From: Circinella minor
Lineage: Eukaryota; Mucoromycota; Mucoromycetes; Mucorales; Lichtheimiaceae
Assembly: GCA_016758965.1 (NCBI GenBank)
Contig: JAEPRB010000186.1
Coordinates: 16,085-80,084, forward strand
Direction of reading: 5' to 3'
Length of the DNA: 64,000 nucleotides
Shown: positions 1 through 11,552 of the stretch, one piece after another
Numbering within the stretch: the first letter of the stretch is position 1
Layout of the letters: each line of letters opens with the position of its first letter
Translations under genes and position numbers: made by a program
The notes under the pieces: model-generated
What the model saw: only the letters and a program-made list of their open reading frames with translations
Told to the model about the DNA's origin: nothing
Database searches by the model: none

Positions 1-1478
<1,478 letters not shown>

Positions 1479-1597
1479 CAAAACCTTTTTAAATATACAA
1501 AAGTTATAATATAATCTTTTTTAAGGATGTGTGTGTATGGTTTATTTTTATGATAAATATATGATTTTTATATACAAATTTAGTGGGGGTTTTTTTT

Positions 1598-1826
1598 TTA
1601 TAATTGCCATCGCCAATAAGTATTATCATTTTTTATAGTTTCATGATACTGACGTTGATGTTCTGATGTAATAGGAATCATTGATTCTTGTTCTTTTTTA
1701 TGACTGTTTATATAAAAAGATTCATTCTTAATATTTTGTTGTTTTTCTTGTTCTCGTTCTTCTTCTTCTTTTTCAAGATCATTTATACAAGCATCTAACC
1801 AAGTTTCTTCTTGCATACGTTCATCT

Positions 1827-1863
<37 letters not shown>

Positions 1864-2038
1864 CATTATCTTGTCGTATCCAAAGACAATTATTAGTTAA
1901 CAAAGTATTTCTTATTAAAACTTGTCGACGTAAACCAATATTAAGTTTCTCTTCTTGCCATAATTTATGTAATGAAAGTTGAGTTAAAGATTCTTTAAAG
2001 TGGTGATCATAAACAAAATAATAATAATAACAGTCCAT
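1598..2038 (-). CDS. Small SERTA-motif-like protein
   Basis: Intronless frame of 146 codons starting with ATG at 2038 and ending 120 bp from the convergent SMC3 stop. Residues about 16-48 read ESLTQLSLHKLW, then GLRRQVLIRNTLL, which fits the pattern LS-x2-KL...LRR-x-VLI-x-NTL of the SERTA motif known from animal SERTAD/CDCA4 transcriptional co-regulators (family pattern recalled, not searched). The middle is an Asn run encoded by a TTA/TTG-type trinucleotide repeat on the + strand, followed by an acidic, Glu-rich helix with WLDACINDLEKEEEE. SERTA proteins also have acidic C-terminal regions. Seen: the ordered, non-repetitive N-terminus. Inferred: a nuclear regulator. If the resemblance is chance, this is an uncharacterised small protein, or not a gene at all. 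Confidence 0.55.
1831..1863. repeat. Trinucleotide (TAT)n microsatellite within the SERTA-like gene
   Basis: About eleven TAT/ATT units. On the minus strand it encodes the poly-Asn run of the small SERTA-like protein, so length changes stay in frame. Confidence 0.9.
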
Positions 2039-4011
2039 GATGAAATAATTATAACTATTGTTTTTTATGACATTTTTTTTTCTTTACGTGTAAAGGAAAA
2101 AAAAAAGATAAAAAAAGAGAAAAGAAAAGAAGGAGAAGAAATGGGACAAATGGATCATCTTTTCTTTTTATATTATATCAGGAAAAACGCCACTTTTTTT
2201 TTTTAGTCGCGTTTTTTTTTTCTTTTACATGTTCCCAAGAAAAAGGATTGAGAAGAAAAAGAAAAGAAGAAGAAGTAGTACGTAGTAAAAAGTTTTTTTT
2301 TTTTTTTTTTTTACACCATTCAAGTAATGATTAACGTCATTTCCTTTTTTTTTTTAATATTGAAACGAGTCATAAACGAGAAAAAAAGTGATAAACAATG
2401 AAATTTATATATGACATAATTCTTTACTTTATATCATGTTATATTATCCTATTTGAAAGTCCAGACCATCCTTTTTGCCATTGTCATTTAACATCATAAA
2501 TTATAAGTAAAAATATGGATAAGTGTATATATATATATATATATATATATGGATGGTTTTTGTATATTCAATTTTATTAAATAATACAAGTAATACATAG
2601 TCTATAAAAAAGGGAATTACTATAAAATAAAACACATTATTATTTCAAATACGTAGGATAACAATGAATGATGTATTGCTACACCAACACAATAAAATCT
2701 ATTTTAGGTATACAATCCAAGCTGTTTGTAACACCATAGTCCGATGAATTGTAAAATAACTTTTGTACAGTACAGGATTTTCCCTCGTTTCAAAAATATG
2801 ACTATTGGTTTTTCTTTTTTCAATATAATATGTAACTGAAAATTTCTTATGTGATACTGACCATTTGATGATTTAGAAACACACTATTATCAGCATTGTT
2901 TTACCATCCCTATTAAAAGTAATAATTTTTGATTATAAAAGTATACATATATCATTTATAAACTAGAAATACGTGAAACTATCAATTGTCAAACTGTAAC
3001 TATCAGGTACTCAGGATATATATAACCACATATCAGTAATTTGTAAAAAGTCCATTCAAAACATTGTATTAAATAGTATTCACTGTATATTAAATGGATG
3101 ATTGAAGTAACACCTCATTCAAAAAAACAGCGTTTCTATTAGTATTATATTATTATTAGTGATTTGAGATACTCGAGTTTGATCTTTTGTTTCTTAATGC
3201 ATCGTAAATAAGATGCCATGATGTGTTTAATGATACTACTGATTTTTGTTTACACACTCTAGTAAAGAATCCACACTTGGTTGATCATGATTGAGTGGTA
3301 TTCTGAAAATAAATAAAAAACATCTTTTGTTGTCATGCTCTTCCTCTGGTTTTCACTTGTTATGAATTATAATAGCATTATTAACTAGAAATATATCTTT
3401 AAAACAAAACTTTGGTTAATACAGATGATACGTACTTAACGAACTGATTTCTAATTTTTTTAATCATTTTCTATTAGCAGTAATTAATAAACAAAGAGTT
3501 GTAGATCCAAGTCTTAGTGACAGAAGGACTTTATATATTATACTCAAGAGTATCATCAAACCTGATATTATAAATACAAAGACGCATAGCAAGGTAGTCG
3601 TTTGAATATATTATTCAACAGTCTACATGGTAAAAGAATATAGTTGAGGTTACTGATAACTCATGGTTACTCCAAATAATTTTATTATTTAGCATGTCAA
3701 AAATAAGTTTAATGTACTACAAAGAAAAGGGGAAACAAATTGTTGTTGAACTCAGATCAAAACAATTTAATTCTTTTTTTAGCTCTTTTTTTTTTTTTTT
3801 TTCTGGTGTAATTTGATTATTATTTTTTCTTTCTTTCCTTTCCTTTCCCCTCCTTTCCCCTCTCTCCTTGTCCTCCCTCCAACTACACATATTACACTCC
3901 ATTTTATATATTTATATATTCTTTTTTTTTACCTTCCTTTCGTTAAAAACAACCTTAATTCCCTTTTTTTATATATAATATAACACCTACATTTGTCAAT
4001 AATAAAGTAAT
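2039..4011. other. Intergenic region, about 2.0 kb
   Basis: Divergent intergenic space between the SERTA-like gene and the secreted repeat protein. It holds a run of about 20 T near 2295-2321, a (TA)n stretch at about 2526-2550, and a pyrimidine-rich tract (3776-3870) with a TATA-like stretch at 3969-3981, consistent with a promoter for the gene at 4012. The short frame at 3717-3902 is low-complexity Lys/Glu and I do not accept it. I see no tRNA or other RNA gene. Confidence 0.6.
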
Positions 4012-7000
4012 ATGAAGATTCCACAGTTGGCCAGCCTTTCGGCCACTGCAGCTCTATTACTGCACTTTGGCAACTTTGTTCACGCCAATCCAATGTTTGT
4101 CGAAATTAATCCAAATACTTCACATTCAAACGATGTTTCCGATGCTAGTTGTGATGGTATTAATAAACTTTATTTTTTTATTTATGAATGATATTATATA
4201 TATAAGATTTATATTAACAATTATTCATTTTATTTTATTTAAGGTATTCGCATCACGTACCCAGCGGGTGAAGGTAAAAAAAAAAAAAGAACTAATAAAA
4301 GCGGTGTTACCTTTTTGATTTCTAAAATTGGATTCATAAAATCTATATAAAAAAAAACTAACACAAATTTATTTTATTTTATATATAAAAAAATAAAAGG
4401 TCTTAGTTTTGACAACAATACAAACCATGTTATTGCTTGGAGTGTACCATCTTCTTATAGTCAAGTTAATTTAACTTTGGTTGGTGAAGATTCTATTTCG
4501 TACCTGAATACTTTTCGTAAGTTTTAAATCGAAACCTTGATTAATATTAATATAATTTATATTAATCGTCCATATAAATTAAATATTATCATTATAGCTT
4601 CCGAAAAAGGTGCAGCCAATGTCCCTTTTGTTCTTGGTGATGGTGGAAAGTCTGGTGAATATAAAGTTCAATTAACTACTATTGGCAATAGTAATCCTTG
4701 TCAAGTTCAATCCGTTCCTTTCCAAATTGAAGCAAGTAAAATCAGTAAAGCACCAAAACAAAAAGAAAATAAAAAACAACATGAACAAGATCATGATGAT
4801 AAGCACTGGAATGAAATGTTATCTGAACTTGGTCAATATGTTGATAAAGATGACGATTCAAAAAAATCTCATAATAATGGTGTTTCATCTAAAGAAGAAA
4901 AAGAAGAAGAAGAAGATGATGATGATGAAGAAACAGATTCAGCATTTGATGCATATATAAAGGTACATTATTTATTTGTTATTATTATTCACACCATGAT
5001 TAACTAATTAACTGATTTATTTATTTATATTTTGAAATAAACAAATAAAATTAGAGTCTTGACATGGAATATAAAACTTACATTAACAACAACAAAGATA
5101 CTGAAACTGATGTTGTTACACATAAAAATTCAATGGAAGAAGATCTTGAACAACCAGCTACTCCTCAAAAACAACAACATCAAAATCAACCATCATCCTC
5201 TTCTGACGACGATAAAAAGAAATACTTTACTAATAAAGATAATCGTACCCATACCAACGCTCATCTGGATGCCGAATTAGATCAACTTACTCGTCAAAAT
5301 GGTGAACATGACAATTCACCCTTTTTCCAAGGTAATGGTGGCGAACAATCAATAAAAGTAGGATCTTCTACGAATAATGTGGATGATGATAACGATTGGG
5401 TGATGGAAGAATTACCTGCTCCTGTCAATCAATGGGTGGATGAAAGTAGCAATATTAAGGACCATACGAATGAAGGTCAATGGGAAGAAGAAGAAGTAGA
5501 TCCTTCTACCATCCATCATCTTAATGATAAAACTTGGTCTGAAATTGAAAGTTTAGAATCCACATCATCAAAGAAACCGTTTGACCATTCTAATGTGGGT
5601 TCCTGGGTTGCTCAAGAAATTGAAGATAAACCTGAAGAAGTCTCATCGCATGCTAATGTAGCTCAAGGTGGTTGGGTAGCTGAAGAAGATCCCTCGCATA
5701 GTGATGATTTGCCTGATCATTCAAATGTGGGTCAATGGCAAGCAGAAGAAATTGAATTCGTTCATGACGACGATGTGCATTCAAATAAGATTGATAATGG
5801 ATGGACAGAAGAAGCTTCCGATCATCCAAACAAGGTTGTAGGTGGCTGGACCGAAGAATCGTCATCTGATCATCCTAATAAAGTTGTTAATGGCTGGAAA
5901 CAAGAAGAATCCAAACATTCTAATAAGGTAGTCGGTGGCTGGACCGAAGAATCCTCTAATCATCCAAACAAGGCTGCTAATGGCTGGACAGAAGAATCAT
6001 CAGATCACTTAAATAAGATTGTCAACGGCTGGACTCAAAAGGAGTCGACTCATCCCAACAAGGTTGTAGGCGGATGGACGGAAGAATCTTCGGATCATCC
6101 TAATAAGATTGTTAGTGGCTGGAAACAAGAAGAATCAAAGCATCCTAATAAGGTAGTCGGTGGCTGGACAGAAGAATCCTCTGATCACTTAAATAAGATC
6201 GTCAACGGCTGGACCCAAAAGGAGTCGACTCATCCCAACAAGGTTGTGGGCGGATGGACGGAAGAATCTTCGGATCATCCTAATAAAGTAGTCGGTGGCT
6301 GGACAGAAGAATCCTCTGATCATCCTAATAAGGTCGTTAATGGCTGGACAGAAGAATCATCTGATCACTTAAATAAGATCGTCAACGGCTGGACCCAAAA
6401 GGAGTCGACTCATCCCAACAAGGTTGTAGGTGGATGGACGGAAGAATCGTCGAACCATCCTAACAAGGTAGTTAATGGCTGGAAACAAGAAGAATCTAAA
6501 CATCCTAATAAAGTAGTCGGTGGCTGGACAGAAGAACCGTCGGATCATCCTAACAAGGTTGTTAATGGCTGGAAACAAGAAGAATCCAAACATCCTAATA
6601 AAGTAGTTAGTGGCTGGACAGAAGAATCGTCGGATCATCCTAACAAGGTTGTTAATGGCTGGAGACAAGAAGAATCCAAACATCCTAATAAAGTAGTCGG
6701 TGGCTGGACAGAAGAATCGTCGGATCATCCTAACAAAGTCGTTAATGGCTGGACAGAAGAATCCTCTGCTCATCCTAACAAGGTTGTAGGCGGCTGGACA
6801 GAAGAATCATCATCAGATCACCCTAACAAAGTAGTTAACGGTTGGAAACAAGAAGAATCCACTCACGCCAATAAGGTCGTTAATGGCTGGCAAGAAGAAT
6901 CATCATCCAATCATCCCAATAAGATTGTCAATGGCTGGAAGCAAGAAGAGTCCACCCACGGCAATAAAGCTACAAACGATTGGCAAGAAGAATCCAAGCC

Positions 7001-7079
7001 ATCTTCAGCTACAACAAAGAATGATGCCCATTTAGATGATAATGTAGTGGTATATTCGGCTGAAGAGTTTATTAATTAA
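4012..7079 (+). CDS. Secreted protein with N-terminal beta-domain and 27 tandem Gly-Trp repeats
   Basis: Spliced model of five exons (4012-4156, 4244-4273, 4400-4516, 4598-4962, 5055-7079) giving 893 residues. Every junction keeps frame. The N-terminus MKIPQLASLSATAALLLHF...FVHA looks like a cleaved signal peptide. Residues about 48-130 (IRITYPAGEGLSF, HVIAWSVPSS, YKVQLTTIG, CQVQSVPFQI) look like the small beta-sandwich of Kre9/KNH-type fungal wall proteins (Ser-Thr-rich anchored family); this is a tentative resemblance. An acidic linker follows, then about seven loose Trp-containing units, then 27 units of about 15 residues (residues about 458-870) with consensus HPNKVVxGWxxEES. There is no C-terminal hydrophobic tail for a GPI anchor, and no Lys-Arg sites between units that would suggest Kex2 processing. 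Inferred role: wall or extracellular repeat protein; exact function unknown. Confidence 0.8.
5770..7000 (+). repeat. Tandem 45-bp coding repeat array (27 copies)
   Basis: Units of about 45 bp (a few of 48) each encode one Gly-Trp motif. Neighbouring units alternate between a T-E-E-S-S-D type and a K/T-Q-E/K-E-S type. Part of the array is a higher-order repeat of four units, with an identical landmark (GATCACTTAAATAAGAT) at 6004, 6184 and 6364, exactly 180 bp apart. Antisense open frames across the array are repeat shadows. Confidence 0.95.
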
Positions 7080-7555
7080 CAATAATGATTCCCCCCCATC
7101 TAGCTAAATTCACACATCCTTAAAACCTCTCCTTCTCTTTTTCACACTTTGTTTTTCTCTCTCTCAATTTGCTTTCTTGTTCTTTTTTCGAGAATTTTAA
7201 ATCGTATCCCATAATCTATTTTGTCTACCCCATACCCTCCCCCTTTTTTCCCTCCTTAAACAAACATCGCTAAATCCAATTTCTTATCCATATATACAAA
7301 TGCTATTATATACAAATTGTAAAAGAAGAATAAATGAACTGTATTATATGGTATTCAAGTTTGTATGCTTTGATTTGAAAGGCAAAAGAAAAAAAAGAGA
7401 AAGAAATAGAAAAGAAATAAAGAAAGGAAAGACTAGGGGTATCAATCAATTTGTTAGTTAAATTCTGGTTGTTGTTGTTTGGGGGGATGAATAAAGTGAA
7501 ATAAATGAATTGTATATAAGTATATATAAGTAAATATATATATATAATATGATAG
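7080..7555. other. Convergent intergenic region
   Basis: Space between two convergent genes. It contains pyrimidine-rich 3' UTR-like sequence, an AATAAA-like signal near 7330 and an A/G-rich stretch at 7380-7430. No gene seen. Confidence 0.6.
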
Positions 7556-8823
7556 TTAAGTAGATGATGATGAAGAGGAGGATGCGGATGAAAGACGTCG
7601 TTCTAATAACGATCTTAATATTTCATCACTTAATTCGAATTCGGTTTCCCGTCGTGGGTTTTGATTATTACTACTCGTTGTTGCAGTAGTGAAAGTACTA
7701 GCACCAGCATTAGCATTAGCAACAGCTTGTACTGATCGTTGTTGCTGCTGTTGTAATAATAATTGTTGATGTAATAGTTGTTGTTGCATTCGAAGTTGTC
7801 TGTGTTGTCGCCTCTGTTGCTGTCTATGTGTTAATTGTTGTTGAGTTTGATGTTGTTGTTGTGCTGCAATAGCAGCAGCCGCTTGTTGTACTCTTAAAGC
7901 TGTCGCAGGTGATTGATTATGTTGTCGTCGTAGTTGTAGTTGTTGTTGTACTAGTTGTTGTTGAGATAATGATAGTTGAGGTGGAGATGGAGGTGGTGGA
8001 GATTGAACAAGAGATCGACTACCCCCTCTTGTTGTACTATTATTACGGAACATACTTAATTGTTCACGAATACGCCGATGAACTGCTGCAATATCACCAT
8101 CCAAAATTTGAAGTCGCATAGCATGAGGAGGTTGTTGGATTACATGTTCGGCAAATTGTCTCATAACCTGAGTCTCAGGTTCTTCATACGTTCTACTGAC
8201 TGTAGATAATATGGAAGGAAGTTCTAAACAATAATACAATATGTATGAGCAACTAGATATATATTGCATAACACACACATATCAAAAATACTATGATTTG
8301 CAACTTATATATATATATAAAGTAAAAAACCTGTTGCTTTTATTTTACCTTCTGTAAGAAGTGTAGGTAATAATGAGGATTCAAACCCGGATCGTGCTGT
8401 TAAAAACTGATCCAATAATGATGCCGTAAATTCCAATTGTTTTAACAAATCTTCTTTTTCTTCAAATCGACGTTGTACAATACGTTCTAAATTATCCATT
8501 GGTGATTCATTACCATTATTATTATTATTATTATTATTATCATTACTCATTGTTGTTGTTGCTGTTGGACTGGTACTAGTTCTTCTTATACTGCTATTGT
8601 TCGATTGATTATTATTATAATAGCGACGCATGGCCGCTACGGCTCTAGTTCGGTTATTGGTAACATTACTGCTATTTCGATTATTATTATTGTTCGTTAA
8701 AATGCTGCTATGATTATTATTATTAATATTACGTGACCGACCCGTTATAGTAAAAGGTGTTCGTATAGGTATTGAATCTTTTTTTGAAAGTTCATCTCTA
8801 GGTTTCCAAAGTGGTATGCCCAT
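7556..8823 (-). CDS. Poly-Gln/poly-Asn protein of unknown function
   Basis: Two exons on the minus strand, 8823-8349 and 8223-7556, joined through a GTAAAA...TTTAG intron, giving 380 residues. The ATG at 8823 (MGIPLWKPRDEL) is chosen because the longer open frame upstream begins only with GTG. Residues about 20-105 are Asn/Ser/Thr-rich. Residues about 106-215 form the only ordered region, helical and charged (NLERIVQRRFEEKEDLLKQL, TASLLDQFLTARSGFESSLL, then after the intron VMRQFAEHVIQQPPHAMRLQ). The last 150 residues are Gln-rich coiled-coil-like sequence, ending ELSDEILRSLLERR plus a Ser run. I do not recognise the family. Gln/Asn-rich composition fits transcription or RNA-granule factors, but that is only a guess. 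Confidence 0.7.
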
Positions 8824-9740
8824 CCCCACAAAAATAAAAAAAAAAGTTATTGTTCCAAAAGAGAGGGTATATGTGGGTGCGTGCGTATATATTGTATTTA
8901 TTTTTTTAAAGGCTTACCATTTATTGGTCTATCAATTTTTTTTTTTAGAGGTCACAGCCAAAAATACCATATTTATGTTTAAAAATATATATTAAGAATA
9001 TACTGTTACACTAAACCAATAATAACTGAGAATTGAGATAGCGCACATAAATTTAAATGAAATAAAAAAAAAGGAGATTGTTCCATATACCCAATAATTA
9101 ATTAGAGAGCTAGCGGTAATAATGACTGTCAATATATATATATACAACAATATAGTATAATAAAATAAAGATCATACAAAAAATCAGTAGTATAAAATAA
9201 TAGAATCAACCATATATATATATTTAGTAGCTATATAATTTTGAATTAAATTAATACGTAAAAAACTGTTGGGGTGAGATTTTTGTATACGTATTCTCTT
9301 TCTTCATATATTAATTCTACTTGATAATAAACCCAAATCGAATGTTAAAAAGAGTAACTATTAAAGGAATTGGAAAAAATAGAAATGTTGTAATGAAGTT
9401 TTTGCCAGTATAGTAGTTTCTGAATACCTAGACATTTTTTTTCTATACAGATGTAAATATTTGTATAAATAGTTGAAAAATTGGGGGCAAAAATGCTTAA
9501 ATAATTCGTGTCTAAAAACCAAGACTACAGTATGTATATTATAAGAGAATTCTATACTTAAGTTCTTATACTTCATCTACTTATTATTTTACTGAACAAG
9601 ATAAATAAGTATTACGTATGATATAAATTCTTTATTACAACATTCTTAGAATAATATCAGGTATTGTAATTTGAAGTAAATAGAAAAAATAAAATCATGT
9701 CTTGTTGGGAAGCCCCAACTTTGTTGAAAAGCAGAAACCA
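8824..9740. other. Intergenic region, about 0.9 kb
   Basis: Lies between two minus-strand genes. It is AT-rich with short TA runs (9130-9145, 9211-9222) and an AATAAA-like signal downstream of MATE A near 9680. The frame at 9361-9576 has no coding character. Nothing else seen. Confidence 0.5.
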
Positions 9741-11552
9741 TTATCTTTGTCTTTCTTTTGTCACCTGTTCTATTATACGACATACTTCTAGGTCCCAGTC
9801 AAGCTTGTATAAATAAAAAAACAAAGCAATGGCCACCGCAAATTCAGCCATGACCATACCAGTCCAAAGGCCAGTAATAGCCCAGTCAAGTGTAAAGGCA
9901 CAAAAGTAACCCACAGGGATACCCACTAAAAGATAGGCAAAAAAGGTTATTATAGCCGTTTGACGTTGTCTTCCCAAACCATATGCAATTCCCACTTGGC
10001 AATAGCTCAAACTACCAATAATCTGAGACAAAGCAATTGTAGGTAATGTTTTGAAAACAATATGTGCCACTTCATCATCATTTGTATAAATCGCTGGATA
10101 TATGGATCGGCATGAAACCAATACTGTCGCACATATCATACCACTGGTAAAAGCAAAGCTGCTTGCTACCACTATCGAACGCTTTGTTTCGATCAAGGAG
10201 CCTTTACCCATTAGATTACCGATTCTTGTCATCATCGCATGCCTCAATGAAAAAGCGAGTGACAAGAAGATTGCATTTGTTTGTAGTAATATAAAATAAG
10301 CGCCTAATGCAGCTGTACCAAAGTAGGATGCGACAAGACAACCTAGTTGAGGTGTAGCTATTTGAATTAATTGTAAAAATGTACTTGGAACTAAAAGTTT
10401 TAGAGTGGGCATGCATCCATGTAAACATTGACGGGTCCAGCCACCCCAACCTCCTCCTTTAGACCCAACGATCCAATAACTATAACCAATGGTATAAGCA
10501 CACAGGATAATAGAGCCCATTGAGTCAGATATAGAAGCTCCTGCAACACCGAGGTTAAAACTTGTACCCCCCACCAAAAGGTAATTAAAAGCCACCTTGA
10601 CTGGAAATGCTAAAGCTGTACCATAGACGACAACACGCATGATACCTTGGGCTCGTAAATAAGCAGCAATCATATAAGCTACTGCAAAGGATAAACTTCC
10701 TGGTATGTTGAATAACAAGTAAGTACCTATTAATATTAATATTATTATTAGTAGTAGCAGTAATTTTTATTACTAAATGTAAAACGAAAAAGAGATCATC
10801 TGAATTCGTCGGTGTTCCCATCATTTAGTAAAAACCATATAATGAGTGTACGTTATTACCCGCATATAGTACCACCGTATCTGGACCCACGAATTTCATA
10901 TTTTGTAACATGACGAGCGAAAGTCCCCAAATGATGACAATTGGAAGTACTAGGACGGAATAAATAAAAAGTCCACGTTGAAGTTGGATTCCAATAATCT
11001 TTTTATCAATAGCACTTGTCCAAGATTGACCACACAACGTATCTAAAGTGTAACTCATTCCAAGGGAAAGAGAAAGAAAAGTACACAGTTCAATCATTTG
11101 GGCAAGAGACATACCAGCAAGTTCTTGTGCACCCTATATTGTATAAATAGTATATTTAGTCAGTTTATCATTGTCACCTACTGGTCATATAAATGTGTGT
11201 TAATACAACAAGATGACGTGGTAATATTAGTATTAAAAACATTAAATACCAAATGTCCAACAGAAGAAACTGTAACCGCTCTCCCAATGTTAGTAATAAA
11301 TATTGGGAGAAGTAATGCAACGACACTGGATAATAACCAACAAAAATGAGAAGAGTAAGATTCAAGTGCTTGCTCTTGTGTTTGTTGCTGATCATAATAA
11401 ATTGAATTGTTGTATTTATAATTCATGGAGGATGATAATAATGCTGTTAATTCATTATCATAATATACGATGTGTTCCAGTTTGTAATTTAGTCTAGTCT
11501 TTATAGGACGTGTATATCCTTTTACTGAAATTAATGATTCTTTATAGGACAT
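9741..11552 (-). CDS. MATE-family efflux transporter A
   Basis: Three minus-strand exons, 11552-11250, 11133-10860 and 10726-9741, giving 520 residues. This is a multidrug and toxic compound extrusion (MATE) antiporter of the eukaryotic (Erc1/YDR338c-like) branch, a membrane protein with about 12 helices that exports organic cations or metabolites in exchange for H+ or Na+. Visible family signs: helix one WLLSSVVALLLPIF, then GAQELAGMSLAQM, TLCGQSWTSAIDKKIIGIQLQRG, YLRAQGIMRVV, and GVAGASISDSMGS. Length matches the family (about 500-600). Intron 1 falls after GHL in phase 0 and intron 2 in phase 1 before YLL, exactly as in transporter B at 22.7 kb, so the two are paralogs. The first 65 residues are a hydrophilic, Tyr/Gln-rich cytosolic tail. 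Substrate cannot be told from sequence. Confidence 0.93.

Noticed and set aside
5653..5865. Minus-strand open frame across the Gly-Trp repeat array
   Set aside because: It is the antisense shadow of the 45-bp repeat, whose unit length divisible by three keeps other frames open.
6369..6773. Minus-strand 134-codon frame with a regular repeat
   Set aside because: Same cause: antisense of the tandem coding repeat, with no independent evidence.
8341..8400. tRNA-like B-box resemblance (GGATTCAAACCCGGATC)
   Set aside because: It lies inside coding sequence of the poly-Gln gene and no cloverleaf can be drawn around it.
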